Assembly (NCBI RefSeq): GCF_030253575.1
Contig: NC_080559.1
Coordinates: 31,584,501 to 31,648,500, forward strand
Direction of reading: 5' to 3'
Length of the DNA: 64,000 nucleotides
From: Rhododendron vialii
Taxonomy: Eukaryota; Streptophyta; Magnoliopsida; Ericales; Ericaceae
Shown: positions 12,103 to 25,800 of the stretch, piece after piece
Layout of the letters: every line of letters starts with the position of its first letter
Numbering within the stretch: the stretch's first letter is position 1
Notes under the pieces: generated by a model
Database searches by the model: none
What the model was told of the DNA's origin: nothing
What the model saw: the letters and a program-made list of their open reading frames with translations, nothing else
Position numbers and translations under genes: made by a program

Positions 12103-13201
12103 ATGTGTAAGGCCACCTTAAAGACCATAACATGCAAAGGTTGGTTTGTTTTTTCTTATGTCTTTGTTTTCCTTTTTTGGTTAGAAGAGAGGAAATGATG
12201 TAGATTGAATGCTTCAACCCTTTTTTTTTTTTAAACATCAAAAAGGGTGGAGGAGGGGGAGACCGGGCATAGCAACTCTCCCTTGGGCGTGACCATAGGG
12301 ACTTGAGATTCGCGGCAGGTCCTGGAAGGGACCAAAAAGCCATAGCAACTACCGCCCCACCAAAGACTAGTGGACCACAGCCTGGCTTCGCAGGAGGACC
12401 AAGTTCAAGAGGGCGTCGTTAGCACGACTCGAACCTGTGACCTCCTGGCCGCCCAAACCCTGTGGGAGTGAGCCATGAGCTACTAGGCTGCCACCCCTGG
12501 TGGTATGCTTCAACCCTCTTAAAACCACCTCCCATAGAGAGATTATTCTCCTGGAGCAATGCTCTAGTCTCCTGAAGCAATGCTCTAGAGACGCACCACA
12601 CAGTGTGTGTGGTGTGGAGAAAGTGCAAGAGCACTCAATAATTGTTCGCTAGCAATAAGGGCCTAACTAGGGAGGGAAAGGGAAGATGGGAAAGTTTGTG
12701 AAGATCATAGAGTGAAATACTGTAATTGGAGATCAACATTTCTCTCTCTTTCTGTTTGATTCGTGGGGGGTATTCCTATATGCAGACGATGTAAACGTAG
12801 ATATCGTTCAATTCGTAGGGTTTTTACATGTTCTTGTTATGATTTTTGCAGCGGCCGTGTTGCGGGGAGTTGGGGAACCACTGAAGGTGGAAGAGATACA
12901 AGTAGATCCCCCAAAAGCTTCTGAAGTTAGGATTAAGATGCTGTGTGCCAGCCTATGCCACACCGACGTCCTCTGCTGCAATGGCCTTCCGATAGTCAGT
13001 ACCCTCTTCTGCTTGTTCTTCTCCTCCTCCTTACTTTTGCACATACATATCAATCGCTTACGGTTACCTGCGCTGATACGGGACACTCTCGATTCCCTAA
13101 TCCTTGTGTTTCTTTCCTGTTTCCAGCCCTAATCTTTGTGTTTCTTTCCTGTTTTTCAGCCGTTGTTCCCCCGAATTCCTGGTCACGAAGGCGTTGGGTA
13201 A

Positions 13202-13272
<71 letters not shown>

Positions 13273-15801
13273 TGCATAACTGACCTAGATTTGCAGGATG
13301 GTGGAGAGTGTTGGGGAAGGGGTGACGGAGGTGAAAGAAGGAGACATAGTGATGCCAACCTACATAGGGGAATGCGGCAAGTGCGACAATTGTAGATCAG
13401 GAAAGTCGAATCTATGTCATACCTACCCACTGCCTTTCAACGGGGTAATGCCCGATGGAACATCGAGGATGTCAACTAGCGACGGGACGAGAATCTACCA
13501 CCACTTCACATGCTCCACTTGGTCCGAGTACATAGTCATCGGTGCCAACTATGTTGTCAAGGTCGATCCCAGGATCCCTCTCTCCCATGCCAGCTTCATG
13601 TCCTGCGGCTATTCCACCGGCTTCGGTTCCACATGGAGGGAAGTCCTAGTTCATAAGGGCTCCACTGTCGCTGTTCTCGGCCTCGGCGCTGTTGGACTTG
13701 GGGTAAAAACACTAGCTACAACCCTAACTATATGAAGTTGTGTTTCACACAACCTAAGGATCAAAAACGTTTGAAAAACTCTATACATATCGACTTGTAG
13801 CCCATAACATATACATACCTGCAGTTAAAATCATTCACGTGATTGAACGCATAATTTTTTCTAAGTTATTGCCTTACATTGATGAAACCTGTTTAGGGAA
13901 CACATACTTTTGTTTAGTAGGCAGATGTCTACGTATATACGCAATAAGTCTTCTTTATGAAAGAGCAATGTTCTTTTTGTCAGTGTCAGTTCCCAACGGG
14001 TACGTCTATTCTCAATGGACATTCCAATTCCTAGTGGAAGACGCGCTCACAACTAGTACCCTGAAAGAGATGATAACTTATTTACTTGGCACCTGTAAAA
14101 TCAAAAACACGAGCTATACATAGCTAACATAAACCAAGAGGGGCAACACTTACATAAAATGAACAATGCTAAAAACAAACAAGGAGAAGGCAAATGTAAT
14201 GACCAGGAATGAATTGAGCGCAGGTGATAGAGGGAGCTCGGACTCAAGAGGCAGCCAGGATTATAGGGGTGGACATAAACGAGAAGAAACGTGCACTAGG
14301 GGAGGCGTTTGGAATGACCGACTTCATAAACCCCAGCAAGGATTCGGATAAACGTGTTTCAGAATTGGTCAATGAGCTTACAGGTGGTCTCGGCGTCGAC
14401 TACTGCTTCGAGTGCACAGGAGTCCCATCCTTGCTCAATGAGGCCATCGAATCCTCAAAAGTGGTAAGCAAGCACTGCTTTCACATTCCAACATGACCTC
14501 CTTTTCCAAATGAATAATTCGGTACTATGTAAGGGGCTAATACGAAGTTTGATTAATAGTCTAATTCATACTATTAAAGCATATCACAAGCCATGGGGTT
14601 GGACACTTGGACTAAACACACTGTCACATTCGTGCAAGCTGCTCATGCGCCACAGGGCATATAGACATGTAAAGCCATACGATAAAATATATGAACATAA
14701 CGAGAGAATTTCATAAATCGTAATCCTAGTAAGCGTAGAGCTGTATACCAGATCCTAACATGTATTGTGAACTGTTGTTACAAAGGGCAAGCTAATACAG
14801 GAATCATACTTATAACTTTCCTCAATGTATTCATCGTATTTTCTGGTAGGAATACATTCTTCTCATTTTTATTAATGCTTTATCGGAGTTGGTGAGAACT
14901 TCAGGGGATAGGGTCGGCAGTATTGATCGGTGCAGGAACTGAGACAAGCGGCCAGATCAACTTCATTCCCCTTTTGTGTGGTAGGACTCTCAAGGGTTCC
15001 ATCTATGGTGGGATTAGAACCAAATCAGACCTTCCCATCATATTCAACAAATGCTTAAACAAGGTACGTTCCTATTTGTGTCATTTATATGTTGTGTTCT
15101 AAACCTAGATACATCACTAGGAACCATACCATGATAGACTTAACCTTGTGCGATTCCAGGTTGATTCCAGCTACACAAGTGTATGGCTACCTGTTCCAGT
15201 AAATGTGGTGTGTCCCCCAATCTCCAATAATATGGAGCAGACATGGGGTTTGAATTGCCATGTTACCGATAATTATGTCTATAGATAATTATCCATCAAG
15301 ATTAATTGTTCTTTTTGCTATTTCCACAATACTAAGCTTTATACATCCCCCAATTAAAGGTCTAATTCCACCTCAGTGCCACAAGGGTCACTTGTTCATT
15401 ATATACACTCAGCAGAACTGGCCAGAATTTAAGGAATTAGTCATAAATATACCTCACAGTCCAGCAATATTGCACCTAAAGGGATGGGGGATCAAGGGCT
15501 CGGAGACTTTTTATCACTAGTTTAAAACAATTGGAAAATATATTTTTTTGCACAATAAGCCATGGGATCAAGGACTCAAAATACTTGTAATGTCTCAGTG
15601 TTTTGCCTTTGTGTTATGTTCACTATCTAGATTGAAGTCCAGTCCTAGTTGATATTAGGTAAAAAGGACCTAACAAGGTGTTTATAACAGGAACTCCATC
15701 TCGAGGAGCTTTTGACTCACGAAGTTTCACTGGACGAAATAAACAAAGCATTGAAGGTAATGAAGCAGCCAGACTGTGTCAAGGTTATCATCAAGTACTG
15801 A
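12103..15801 (+). CDS. Alcohol dehydrogenase-like protein, copy 2 (7 exons, 377 aa)
   Basis: Tandem paralogue of the gene at 2112-5188 and the same enzyme type. Exons: 12103-12139, 12852-12994, 13160-13197, 13297-13702, 14224-14463, 14905-15063, 15691-15801; each exon is exactly as long as its partner in copy 1. All zinc ligands are kept ([32 protein letters not shown]) and the nucleotide fold reads LGLGAVGLG. Amino-acid differences from copy 1 are scattered (for example CCNGLPI against CCNGIPF). Intron 1 is 712 bp against 91 bp in copy 1, partly because a SINE inserted there. No frameshift or early stop is seen. Confidence 0.9.
12222..12504 (-). mobile_element. tRNA-derived SINE in dehydrogenase copy 2 intron 1
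   Basis: On the minus strand it starts near a pol III A-box-like stretch (TAGTAGCTCATGGCTCAC) and has a B box, GGTTCGAGTC; it ends in an A-run (T-run at 12221-12232). The 13-bp duplication ATGCTTCAACCCT flanks it (12209-12221 and 12505-12517). It is antisense to the host gene and absent from copy 1. Confidence 0.85.
13202..13267. repeat. (CT)n(CA)n microsatellite at the intron 3 donor
   Basis: It starts four bases into intron 3 of dehydrogenase copy 2 (intron 13198-13296) and fills most of the 99-bp intron. The matching intron of copy 1 has a pure CT tract. Confidence 0.9.
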
Positions 15802-16452
15802 GCACCCCTTCCCATCCCTCGGTGCTGTTCATTACATTAATAAGAAGGCGTTTATCATGTTTTTAAGTTGTGCAAGCAATAACTATTGTACTTGTGGCGT
15901 TGACAATGATTCTGTAACATGTGGAATATTCAGGTTGTTTTCTATGTTTATTTGATCAGATACCCAAAGAGGCCATGCATGTTGTTTCTGTTCAACATGC
16001 AGAGACACAGACCTCTCTGTCGTAAATATCTCAAAAATATTGCAAAACTGTCTCCAAGAAGCCACTTTGGGCATTACGTAACGAAACAAACCCATAAGAA
16101 AAAAGTGGCAATTACAACTATGAAAAGAAATCAATTAAGCTGAGAAGTTGTAACCAAGAATTCCAAATTGTGGAAGAACACCAATAAGCAACTGAACAAT
16201 ACTTGGAAGTTGCTCATGACAACCATCGTGAAGGAAAAGGGTAACCATAACTCCACATCACGTAATATGTGAAAAACATCCTTAGATCATACTTGATTTT
16301 AAAAGGCAAAACAAAACTTCATAGCAAACAGAGTCCTGTGGACATCTATGATGCAATTTTCCCCGAGTTTCACACAACATAAGTACAGATTCAACCAGTT
16401 GAACAAATCATCCAAGAGTCCTAGATTATTATTCGACAAACAAAATCAGGCC
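15802..16452. other. Convergent intergenic region
   Basis: It separates the plus-strand dehydrogenase and the minus-strand plastid membrane gene, and must hold both 3' UTRs. Similarity to the first dehydrogenase flank ends near 15955. No gene is seen. Confidence 0.5.
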
Positions 16453-16813
16453 TTACATGGTGGCTTCTTCTGGCTTATTTTCAGTTGGTACAGAAGGCAT
16501 ATGATTGCCACCTTTAAACCGTGAATACATCCTGTCAATGGCAGTGTCAATGGCAGCATTGAGCTGGCCAATTTTTTGACTCAAGGTCTGCTTGGGGTTC
16601 TGCATTTCAGGAAAAGAAAATTGAAAACCAAAGAACCATGAAAAGTAAACCAGACTACAATTTGGTATGCAATGCAAAACAACAAGCACCATCATCATCA
16701 CTTACGTTTAAGCGTTCATCATATACTAAGCCTTCATCATAATATGGTAGGCGCCTGGGCCTCCGGAAGCCATGTTCATCTTCATTTAGGATTGCCTTTC
16801 TGATCTAGACACA

Positions 16814-16873
<60 letters not shown>

Positions 16874-19800
16874 TAAATATTCCAGCAAAATAATAAAAAT
16901 GCTTCAATGACCACAAAGAGCAAAAACAGTGAATAACTTCTTTCGTAAAGAAGACAAAATTAAAATCTAATAAACATCATTATGATGTAAAAAATAATCA
17001 CAACATACAAACCACTATGACAAAGGAAAATGAATAAAAGTAAGAAAAGCTTTACAATGGTTAGGAACCATAAACTCTAGCTTTAAAATGATTATACTAT
17101 CACTATCACTCTCATTTCATTTCATCACATCATTAAATGGATATAAGGTCCAAACGGGTACAAAATCCACAACAATGAATAGAAAAATCCGGAGAAAGAT
17201 CACTGACAGTGACAAATATCAAGTAGAACCTATTCACTAACTGATAAGCAAGAATGCAATTTTTGCTAGTAGAGTAACAAGTCAGAACTGTCAAACCCAT
17301 AGACCAATCACAAGTTGGAAAAGCAGTAGTACTAATGACTGGAGATGACAACAGAAAGCGTGGGTGGCTAAAGATTTGTTTGGTAGGGTACTAGGTTGCC
17401 TAGTGTGAGTTGGGCCGTGGCGAGTGTTCTTTTCGATGGCAGGGTTAGGAAGAGCAAGAGGAAGGCATGGCTTCTTGCGCCAGCCTTCACTGAAACAGTA
17501 CACTCATAGGATCTTCTCATGTTCAGCCAATCAGGCCTCCTATTTTCTGTATAGGCCTTTTCCCTTTGTCCGTAATATTCACGAAACCTAGTTCCCTATT
17601 GTATATGGGCCACCCCCTGTTATTCATATATGCTACATAAACCATCAAAGGAGAGGAATAATAATTACCCGGGGAGCAAAAATATATGCTACAGTTCCAA
17701 ACAATGCACCTCCCAGAACAAAACCTGCAACAAAGTTGCCCCCTCCACCTCTACTCTCACTGCATATATTGAAGGAAACAATTAAACGCAACCAAGCATT
17801 GCACTTTGAGCAGCATAAAAGCTGTCAACATTGATCAGATAAGGTAGCAACCAAGCCAGTTGGAATCAGTATAATAAAAGCACAAAAAGAAAACCAGTAG
17901 CTAGAGACATAGCCAACCAGCATTCTATCTTATCGATCACCTCTTGAGTCTTGGCGCAGTTCAAAAATGATTTTTCAAAATTACCCTGGTGTTCTACCAC
18001 TACACAATGTAGCATGTACACTGATATAACCAAGGTACACAAGAAGACGAAGTATACACAAATTTTCCACAAATAACGTTTGATGTAAAACTTAAACAAA
18101 CTTAACGCCGTACAGCAACTTACTAGCATACATGCAACAAATACAAGCAACTCACCTGCTCACTGCTTCATCAACAAACTTAAACTTGGTTTACTTATCA
18201 ATTATTAACATCTAGATATACAACAACCAAGGTTTTAAATCGCGGTATGGGGACATGTAACGGTATTGGTGATACGGCCATATATTGGACCGCATTGGCC
18301 GATACACAAGTAACTAATGGTATCGGATGTCTGAAATCTTGTTACGAACGGCCTTTATTTAAAACTCTGCCACAACCCTTGTTCCCAAGGTGGCAGAAGA
18401 TGTGTCTGGTATGGTACAGCCTATGTCCAACAGTCTGAGTCATGCCTGATGTGTCCAACAGAAAAGTTAATCATCACAAATATGATAAGCCACATGGAAT
18501 GATCAAAGCGTATCTCGGTGTGTCTGTGCCTCACAAATTGAACAGAATCTAAAATGAGTGCTGGACTGCTGGGCTTCATATCCGTTATACAACATAATAC
18601 CTCTCTTCAAAAAAAACCCTTTAACATTAGAGTTTTCCTATTTGGCAAATTGTGCTTGAGGAGAGATACAAGTAAATGAACCTCTCTTTTCATTTCATCT
18701 AATACCATCTCGAAATGGTTTTAGTGAAAAAGATACATTGTTACGCGGCTATTGATTTTGAATTGCCCATTCAAGTTGCATGGCATCTTGACATAGAAAC
18801 CCAATATTTTCAAAAGAACCACTTACGAATTAGAAACTTCACCGCCAATTTTGCTTCCATCATCATTCCTAGGTTTCCTTAAAACCAAACAATTTAAGCT
18901 GTAGGCATCCCATGCAACAGGTGCCATTATCTAAGTTGATGAATTCAACATGAGGAATTTTGAATGCCATAGAAAGAAATCAAGTCATTCAAGTTCAGCG
19001 GGTCATCCAGACAAGCCATAGTCTCACTCTATTTTAAAACAAGTCAAAGATCTGGTCAGAGCATTTGAAATAAGATAAACCAATCGGAATTCAGATGTCT
19101 ATAATAGAGCATTGGAAAATGCCATGATCATGATGGGGTGTTTGTGCTCCGTAGCCATTATGCAACATAATTGCCTCTTTTCAAGAACCCCACCTAACAC
19201 CAAACTTCTCTGTGGCATTAATTGTGCTTTAAGAGATAAAAAGGTAAGTGAACTTTTTTCTCGACCTCGTTTAGTCCCAATCTTGATGTTAAAGTAAGAC
19301 TGTTGCCCAGGTGTCCATCAAATTTAGCTGGCCCATTCAGATTGTGAATGGCATCATGAAAACTAAAATCTGACGCCTTCAAAAGAACCATTAAGAGAGT
19401 AACAAACTTTACCGCCTGTTTTCTTCCGTCTGCAGTTTTAGGTTTCCTTAAAATGAGAAGATTCAAACTTACTAAACGTCAATGTCCTTTGACATAAATT
19501 AGAGAGAGAGAAATCCATACTTCAACTCTGAGCAGACAATTAGCTTCTGGTTGGCATTTCGCTGGCTCGATTTCCTTCGAACTGTCAATCTTGAAGGATT
19601 GCCAAATGAGTTGCACTTCATGGACCGAAGCTCGTGGGATTTGAGATGGGCTCCACCTAACCAGAAATTGAACACTTTGCCATTATTAAACTCTCATCTG
19701 CAACTCAAATGTACGTGGAAAAACAGGGAATTTTTCCGAAGAAAAGTTCTCAAAATATAGAAAAACATCTAGCTTGCAAACAAAATACCATCTGAAACGT

Positions 19801-20295
19801 TATCTTAAACGGGAAAACAACATATTATTCTACTAAAACGAGACCGTCCAACAAATTAAAACCAGCGGCACACACAAGGGGGTCACCGGCTCGCGGGTAG
19901 GGGCCACAGCCGCCCTATATTTTCAGAAAATCCAACTAGTCCAACACAATTCTCTGGTATACACTCCCTACATCCTACAATGTTCAGTCCTTTCCCGACC
20001 GAATGTCCCAAAAGAATTACTTATAATCCTTTACCAGGACCCCTCGCTCCCGTGAGTTCTAGTACTTTCGAAAAGTTTTCAGAAGTCGAAGCGATCTCTA
20101 AAACCTAATCTCAGAAGGTTTGCAACATTCAAGGATTCTCAGGATCTCTAGAAATTTCCGATTCGAATCAATCCACAGAGTGATAATAAACAAATAAGAG
20201 GAATGAGCAAGCAACGGTATCGAAATACTTGGGAATCGTAATCTGAAGAAAGTACCTGAGATCGAAACAGGAGCGATGCTGGTTGTCGTTGCCAT
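16453..20295 (-). CDS. Chloroplast inner-envelope membrane protein, unknown function (5 exons, 170 aa)
   Basis: Matches the small plant family of Arabidopsis At1g42960, described as localised to the chloroplast inner membrane; the biochemical role is unknown. Exons (gene order): 20295-20256, 19656-19521, 17759-17669, 16804-16706, 16599-16453, 513 nt in all. It starts MATTTSIAPVSIS, a Ser/Thr-rich transit-peptide-like N terminus with a basic stretch near residue 40 (RLTVRRKSSQR). A Gly-rich membrane segment follows at about residues 65-88 (NFVAGFVLGGALFGTVAYIF), then a conserved charged region (RKAILNEDEHGFRRPRRLPYY) and a C-terminal helix (KIGQLNAAIDTAIDRMYSRF). Family assignment is from memory; exon joins are in frame. 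Confidence 0.8.
16815..16869. repeat. (AG)n microsatellite forming a polypyrimidine tract
   Basis: On the minus strand this is about 27 CT units ending some ten bases before the acceptor of exon 4 (exon starts 16804) of the plastid membrane gene, so it sits where the polypyrimidine tract is needed. Confidence 0.9.
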
Positions 20296-20557
20296 AACTG
20301 GTTTTCTCAGTGGCGGAAAATCCGAAGGAGCTCAAGCTGGAAAACAAACAAATTATTCCCAAGTCGGTGAGATGAGATACTCCTACTTATAAAGGAGTGA
20401 AGGCCGAAATTTTTATTTTAGGGAACCTTTTTTCAAAATAAAAACGGTTCCACTTTGTTTGGTTTTGAGTTTTTTTTTTTTTTTAAAAAAAAGAAATTGA
20501 TGTAAATAAGTAGTAATAACTAATGAGTGAGGAGAGATAGACAGAGAAACAGAAAGT

Positions 20558-20921
20558 CTACACACAGATAATCTGTGCACAAATTGTGCACAGATTTTAA
20601 TGTGGGACCCACCATGGGTTCCACACAAATTATTCAAGCCGTTCATTAAATGTAAAATATTTTTTTAAGAGTTTCCGCAAAAAATCAACTCAATCTGATA
20701 ACTATAAATACTCAATTCAATTGTCGAACTTTTCATTCAGATTTAAGAATAATTAAAAGCTAGACGATTGGATCAATTATCTATAGGTATCGAATTGAGC
20801 TAATTTTTTATGGGAACCCTCAAAAACTTGTTTTACATTTAATGAACGATTCGAATTATTTGTATAGGATCCGTTATGAGGAATCTGTGCACAATCTGTG
20901 CACAGGATGCTATGTGTGTAG
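20558..20921. mobile_element. Foldback MITE (364 bp)
   Basis: Ends CTACACACA and TGTGTGTAG are inverted repeats, and inverted similarity continues inward (AATCTGTGCACA in both arms, TCATTAAATGTAAAA against its complement). No coding potential. It lies about 260 bp upstream of the plastid membrane gene start. Confidence 0.7.
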
Positions 20922-21670
20922 CAGGGCTCATAGAGAAATCTATGGAGTGATGAGAACTGTGCATATAATAAAGTACTAGTATTTTCTCAAAACTTGTAAA
21001 AGAACAAAGTACCATGAGAGCTTGTCCACTTTAGGTCTCAAAACTCCAATAAACCGTTTTCCATATATTTTCTTTATTTTCTATCCACTTATTATTTTTA
21101 AAAATCTCTCTCAAAACTCAAACCGAATTAGTGAGCATTCAATTTATGAAAATCAATATTTAGATTGTATATCACAAGTAATTTAAAAGAATTCATGCTA
21201 TTTTATCATAGTGTACTAGAATAAGTTAACAGATGAGCCATGAAAAAGTTATTTATGGAGGTGTTGAATCTCGTCTGTCCGTTTCGGCAATCAACGGTTC
21301 GGATCTTAAAAGAATTTTTTTGAGGAAGTGTTTAACTCTTTTCCAGATTATTACTTTTTAAATCCGAACGGTCCAATATATTTTTGAACGCGCGCAATTA
21401 ACCTATGTAGAAATTTATTTACGGAACCCTCCAGAGTAAGTTTTTCTGATATTACTATCCTCAAATGTGCACTAGACGTATAACAACAAGCTAGATGAAC
21501 CCGTGACTTTACTACATATAAAAATGTTGTTTTAGTGGACAACAAAAACAAAAAAGTGGAGGGTACCAGAAGAGGAAACTCAAGATCATCTCCACAAATT
21601 TTGCCGATCGAAAAAAATCTGCACAAGTTTAATCCCATTTCGGTAATGTCTCTATCAAAACTTAGCTGGT

Positions 21671-21891
21671 TACTCCATCCGTCCCTAAATAAGTGTTCGG
21701 CACGCAAAATTAGACCTTCAAAAAGATGCATTTGATTCGTTAAAAAAATCAATTTTTTTTTACAAATCAATAGATAGCAATGAATTATAGTATTAGATTG
21801 TGAAAAAAAATAAATTTTTTAATAAAAAATATGCATGTTTTGTAAAGTCTAATTTTGCGTGCCAAACACTTATTTAAGGACGGAGGGAGTA
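21671..21891. mobile_element. Stowaway-type MITE (about 221 bp)
   Basis: TA-CTCCATCCGTCCCTAAATAAG at the left and its complement ending ACGGAGGGAG-TA at the right; inverted arms share CACGCAAAATTAGAC. Confidence 0.85.
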
Positions 21892-22821
21892 TAATATACT
21901 TCTAGTATCTTTTCACATTGTTGCTCCTCCAGTTTAATTTTTATTAATCCTTTTTTTTAATGAAAAATAACAGAGGTTTTTTTAATGAAAAATACTAACA
22001 GAGACCGAGAGCATTAACGGTCGTATGAAGATTTTGCTGATTCGCCTGACTTAGGCAAGGTGTTTCGCCATGCAATGGAGAACTTTTTCCAGTCTTCTTT
22101 CTGAACCCGGGGGTCAGCAGGCTCCCTCCCGAATTGCCGAAATTTGACGGCCCAAATGGATTAACACACATGCTGTCCCTTAGCAGGCTCCCCAAATTCC
22201 TTCGTTTGTATTTTTTTCCTCAGAAAAAGGTCTTCTCTTGCTAACTTTCAACAATGCTAAAGAAGTTTGTCCAACCAGCAGAGGTCTAAGCAAGACCCAT
22301 GGTTTTCTTTTCCCAGAACCATTGGTAAACACGAGCGAGATGGACTAACTCAAGGGGGCATTGTCGACCAACAGTGGATTTTTCACTGCATTTCGGCTCA
22401 AGTAGCGGAGTAGGAGCAGAACACCAGAAAATGAGAACGAATTCTTTTGAATGATAACGCATCACCTCTCCTTGGCCTGTGAACCGGAAATCATGAGAAA
22501 TAGAGCATCAAAGAGAAACGAAATCCTACTACGAACACACCAATGTCTGCAAATCCCTCAGGGGATTGAAAAACGTTCCGGCTTTGATTCTCTATATATA
22601 CAAAAAGCCTTAACCTACTTCCTCTTCTCCCCACACCGCCCCACCCGCCCCCCCAAACCCCAAAAAATTAAAAAAAAAGAAGCAAAAAGAGGATAAAGTT
22701 TGTAAATCCTGTATGGGCTATAGACACATGGGATTTGGACCTCCTATAAAATCCATGGGAAAAGATCATTGAGCATGATCCAGTCACAGAATCTCTGGTA
22801 CGCAAGTATACAACACAGTAC

Positions 22822-25800
22822 CTACTTTTCCGATAAGCCCTCAAAGAGGAGCAGTGAAGTGTTAACATGTTGCCTATCAGGAAGCACCTGCTGTGGTGTG
22901 GAGACAGGTTTCCCTGTTCCTTTTACCTTATCAAGAAACGGAAATGCAAGCGAAAGTGAAAGAGAGGCAGAGTCGTCCTCCTCCTCCTCTTCTTTGGTTG
23001 CAGCCTTCTCTTGGTGGTCATCATTCAGGTTCACTTTCCCCAGTGAAAATGGCAGCATCATCCCTTGTTTTGATGGTTTCATATCTGCCCCTAATGCAAG
23101 CTCGAGATTTGGTTCAGGAATCCGGATATCATCCTGGAAGGATTTAACACCAGAGTTAAAATCCTTCACAGGACCCCGTGGACCAAAAGGAAACAAGTAC
23201 CTTCCGGCACTTCCAATATTGTTCCTAGAGACTTCTGTTTCAACGCAAGCTCCTTTGCCAATCTCCTCCTTGATTGCAAAACTGGTACCCACATCATGTG
23301 TTGAACCAAAACTATCTCCTCTCAAAGGGTTAATGTCACGAGACCTATCATGCACAGACAACCTACTGCAATCAGTTTTCTGTTTCTTACTTGCAAATCC
23401 TCCATCAAGCAACTCATTATTTACATTATTCCATGTGGAATCTTCATGAAGGCGTTTCCCATGATTGTACTGTGAATTGTTGTTCTCCTTCATGGTCCAA
23501 TTGCTTATTGTCTGGTGTCTCCACTGCACAGATTTAGTGTCCAGAGATCCTTCTTCTTCCTTCAATGTCCTCTCATACTTCACCTGATTTTCACTGCTGT
23601 CGTCTCTACCATGTATCTCGGAAGTACTAAATGAAACCTGTTGATGATCAGTGACATTACCAAGATACATAGGTATCTTGTCAATTTTCTTCAACCCACT
23701 AATGGTTCCAGCAGCTTGAACAGACAGTTGAGGTTTTATATCCAGTTTGGATTCGGCATCAACATTGTCTTCCTACAGCAACACCAAGAAAGACAATTAG
23801 AAATCCAAAGCATCCATGCAATGATTGGAAACAGTTCCAATGAAGGATTAAATTAGGTAAACCACCTAAAGACAGGCTATTTATGATGCACACCCAATAA
23901 TGCCATATTATAAAAAGTGATCGAATCCGAGTTCAAAGCGTCAAAAGGAAAGACTAAAGGCAATAAGAATGTGGATTGAGGCTGCGAGACAGGACACATC
24001 AGCGTTGGCCAAGATACAGCTCCAGAAAGAGCTAATCAAACGAAACTCGAGAATGAAGAGATTCAATAGTGATTGGTCCAGTTTCCAATGAAAATACAAA
24101 CGTTTATGTACTTCAACCAAATCAAAACAGAGTTAAATTCGTTGAAGATAACTTTTCTAGTTAGCAACCAGGAAAATAAAATAAAAAAGAAAATGAAGAA
24201 GAAGAAATTGCATACAAATCCAAGTCAGGTGCCAAATGACAATAACAACCTGGTTGCAGGAACTAGGAGCCAGCGTCAACCAGATTTTACCCCAAACCAG
24301 AATATTTTCAACCCATAGGACATTCAATTCAGAAAGCCCACAAGTTCAATATTCAGAAAACAATAAAATCTGCATGCAGTTCCAATTGTCATCATGGTTT
24401 AAGAGCACAATCACAGGATGTTGATTAGTCACAAACGAGCTTATCCACAGTACGAAGATGTAAAATAATCAAGAAATTGATAGCACGAAAATCAAGAGAC
24501 AGAGAGAGTTGGAGAAGAATTTCATTACCAGGGGAGTACTGGTAAGTCTTGTCTCTTGGAATGAGACTGCATTGGTACTTTGTATCCTAGGCAAGGATGC
24601 AGCATCAAATCTATAGTCCTGCCCAGCATTAACTTGTGTGTGTTGATCCTTTAGGTCAAGGGAAGATGCATTTATGTCAAAACCCACCTTCGTGGTTTGA
24701 GCTGATAAAACGGGTGATTCCATTAAGGCAGGACCAGGACACCTGGATGCGAGAGCAAGATTGCAAGCTTTGGGGCATGTAGGTAGATCCCTATCTAAAG
24801 GGCATTGGCTCTCGGGCAAAGAGATCGTAGTGGTGGGGGGATATCTGGCAGTAGAATACTTCTTTGGAGAAGCTGATAAGTCTTGCAAGCAATGTGCCTT
24901 CTTTCCTCTAAAAACACCCCATAGGAAGTACAACGTATTCCAACCTGTCAATAACGGGTAACAAAAGTTGGACATCAGAACATTTCACATTCGAAGTAGA
25001 ATACTCCACATATCCTCATAAAAGCATAGTTACTTTCCTCTATCCTTAGGGCAAGCTGCAACACCCAGAACATGAGGCACAAGTAGCACAAAGTTTTGAA
25101 TGTATTTCCACAATAATAATAGCATAAGGCTAAAAATCTTTCAGAAAGACGTTACGTTTTTTTTATTATTTTACAAAAGGTACATTCAGTCATTTTATAA
25201 TAACAATGTAAATGCGAGGAATAATTACGTGGCATCAGCTTTCTGCAACTTTGAAGCTATAAAGCCACCAAAACATCAGTATATTAACCATACAAAGACC
25301 CCTAAACATTGAAGATATAAACGCACTAAACCATGGCAAACAGCAAGTGGAGTAGAGTGCAGTTGGTGTCTCCCTTATACTCCCATGCACATGGGCAGGG
25401 TTCGATTCTCGTAAGCACCCATCCCCCTCCCCAAGTCCCCTAAGATAGAGTAGATTAGGTTTAACGAATGACAAAAAAAAAAACCATGGCAAACACAAGA
25501 TTGCTGAATTGCTGCTTTATTGAGCTGAATACCAGCACTTTTTTTTTTGGGTTGTGTGCTTAAAGGCACGCTTGAAATGGAGAAAGCGCCCAATGCATGA
25601 ATATGTCCACATCATTTGTTACATTTTACACTGCAAGGCTGAAGAAAGCAATCCCCTCTTCTAACTAAATACGGTAAATTTGTGGCCAACACATGTACAC
25701 AGGCAGTGCATATATGAGAGATGAATATCTTACGCTGGGATTTCTCAGGAAGATGGTTGGAGGGGAATATTAGAAGTTCAACACCATCAAAACTTCCCTT

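Larger units (their letters stand above)
20296..22821. other. Intergenic DNA between two minus-strand genes
   Basis: Promoter side of the plastid membrane gene and 3' side of the PHD-finger gene. It holds two MITEs (listed separately) and otherwise no recognisable gene. Confidence 0.5.

Noticed and set aside
17290..17660. Possible gene in intron 2 of the plastid membrane gene
   Set aside because: Short frames only, no recognisable domain or splice-supported exon.
22769..23449. 226-aa plus-strand frame
   Set aside because: It lies wholly antisense to the last exon of the PHD-finger gene and has no known domain.
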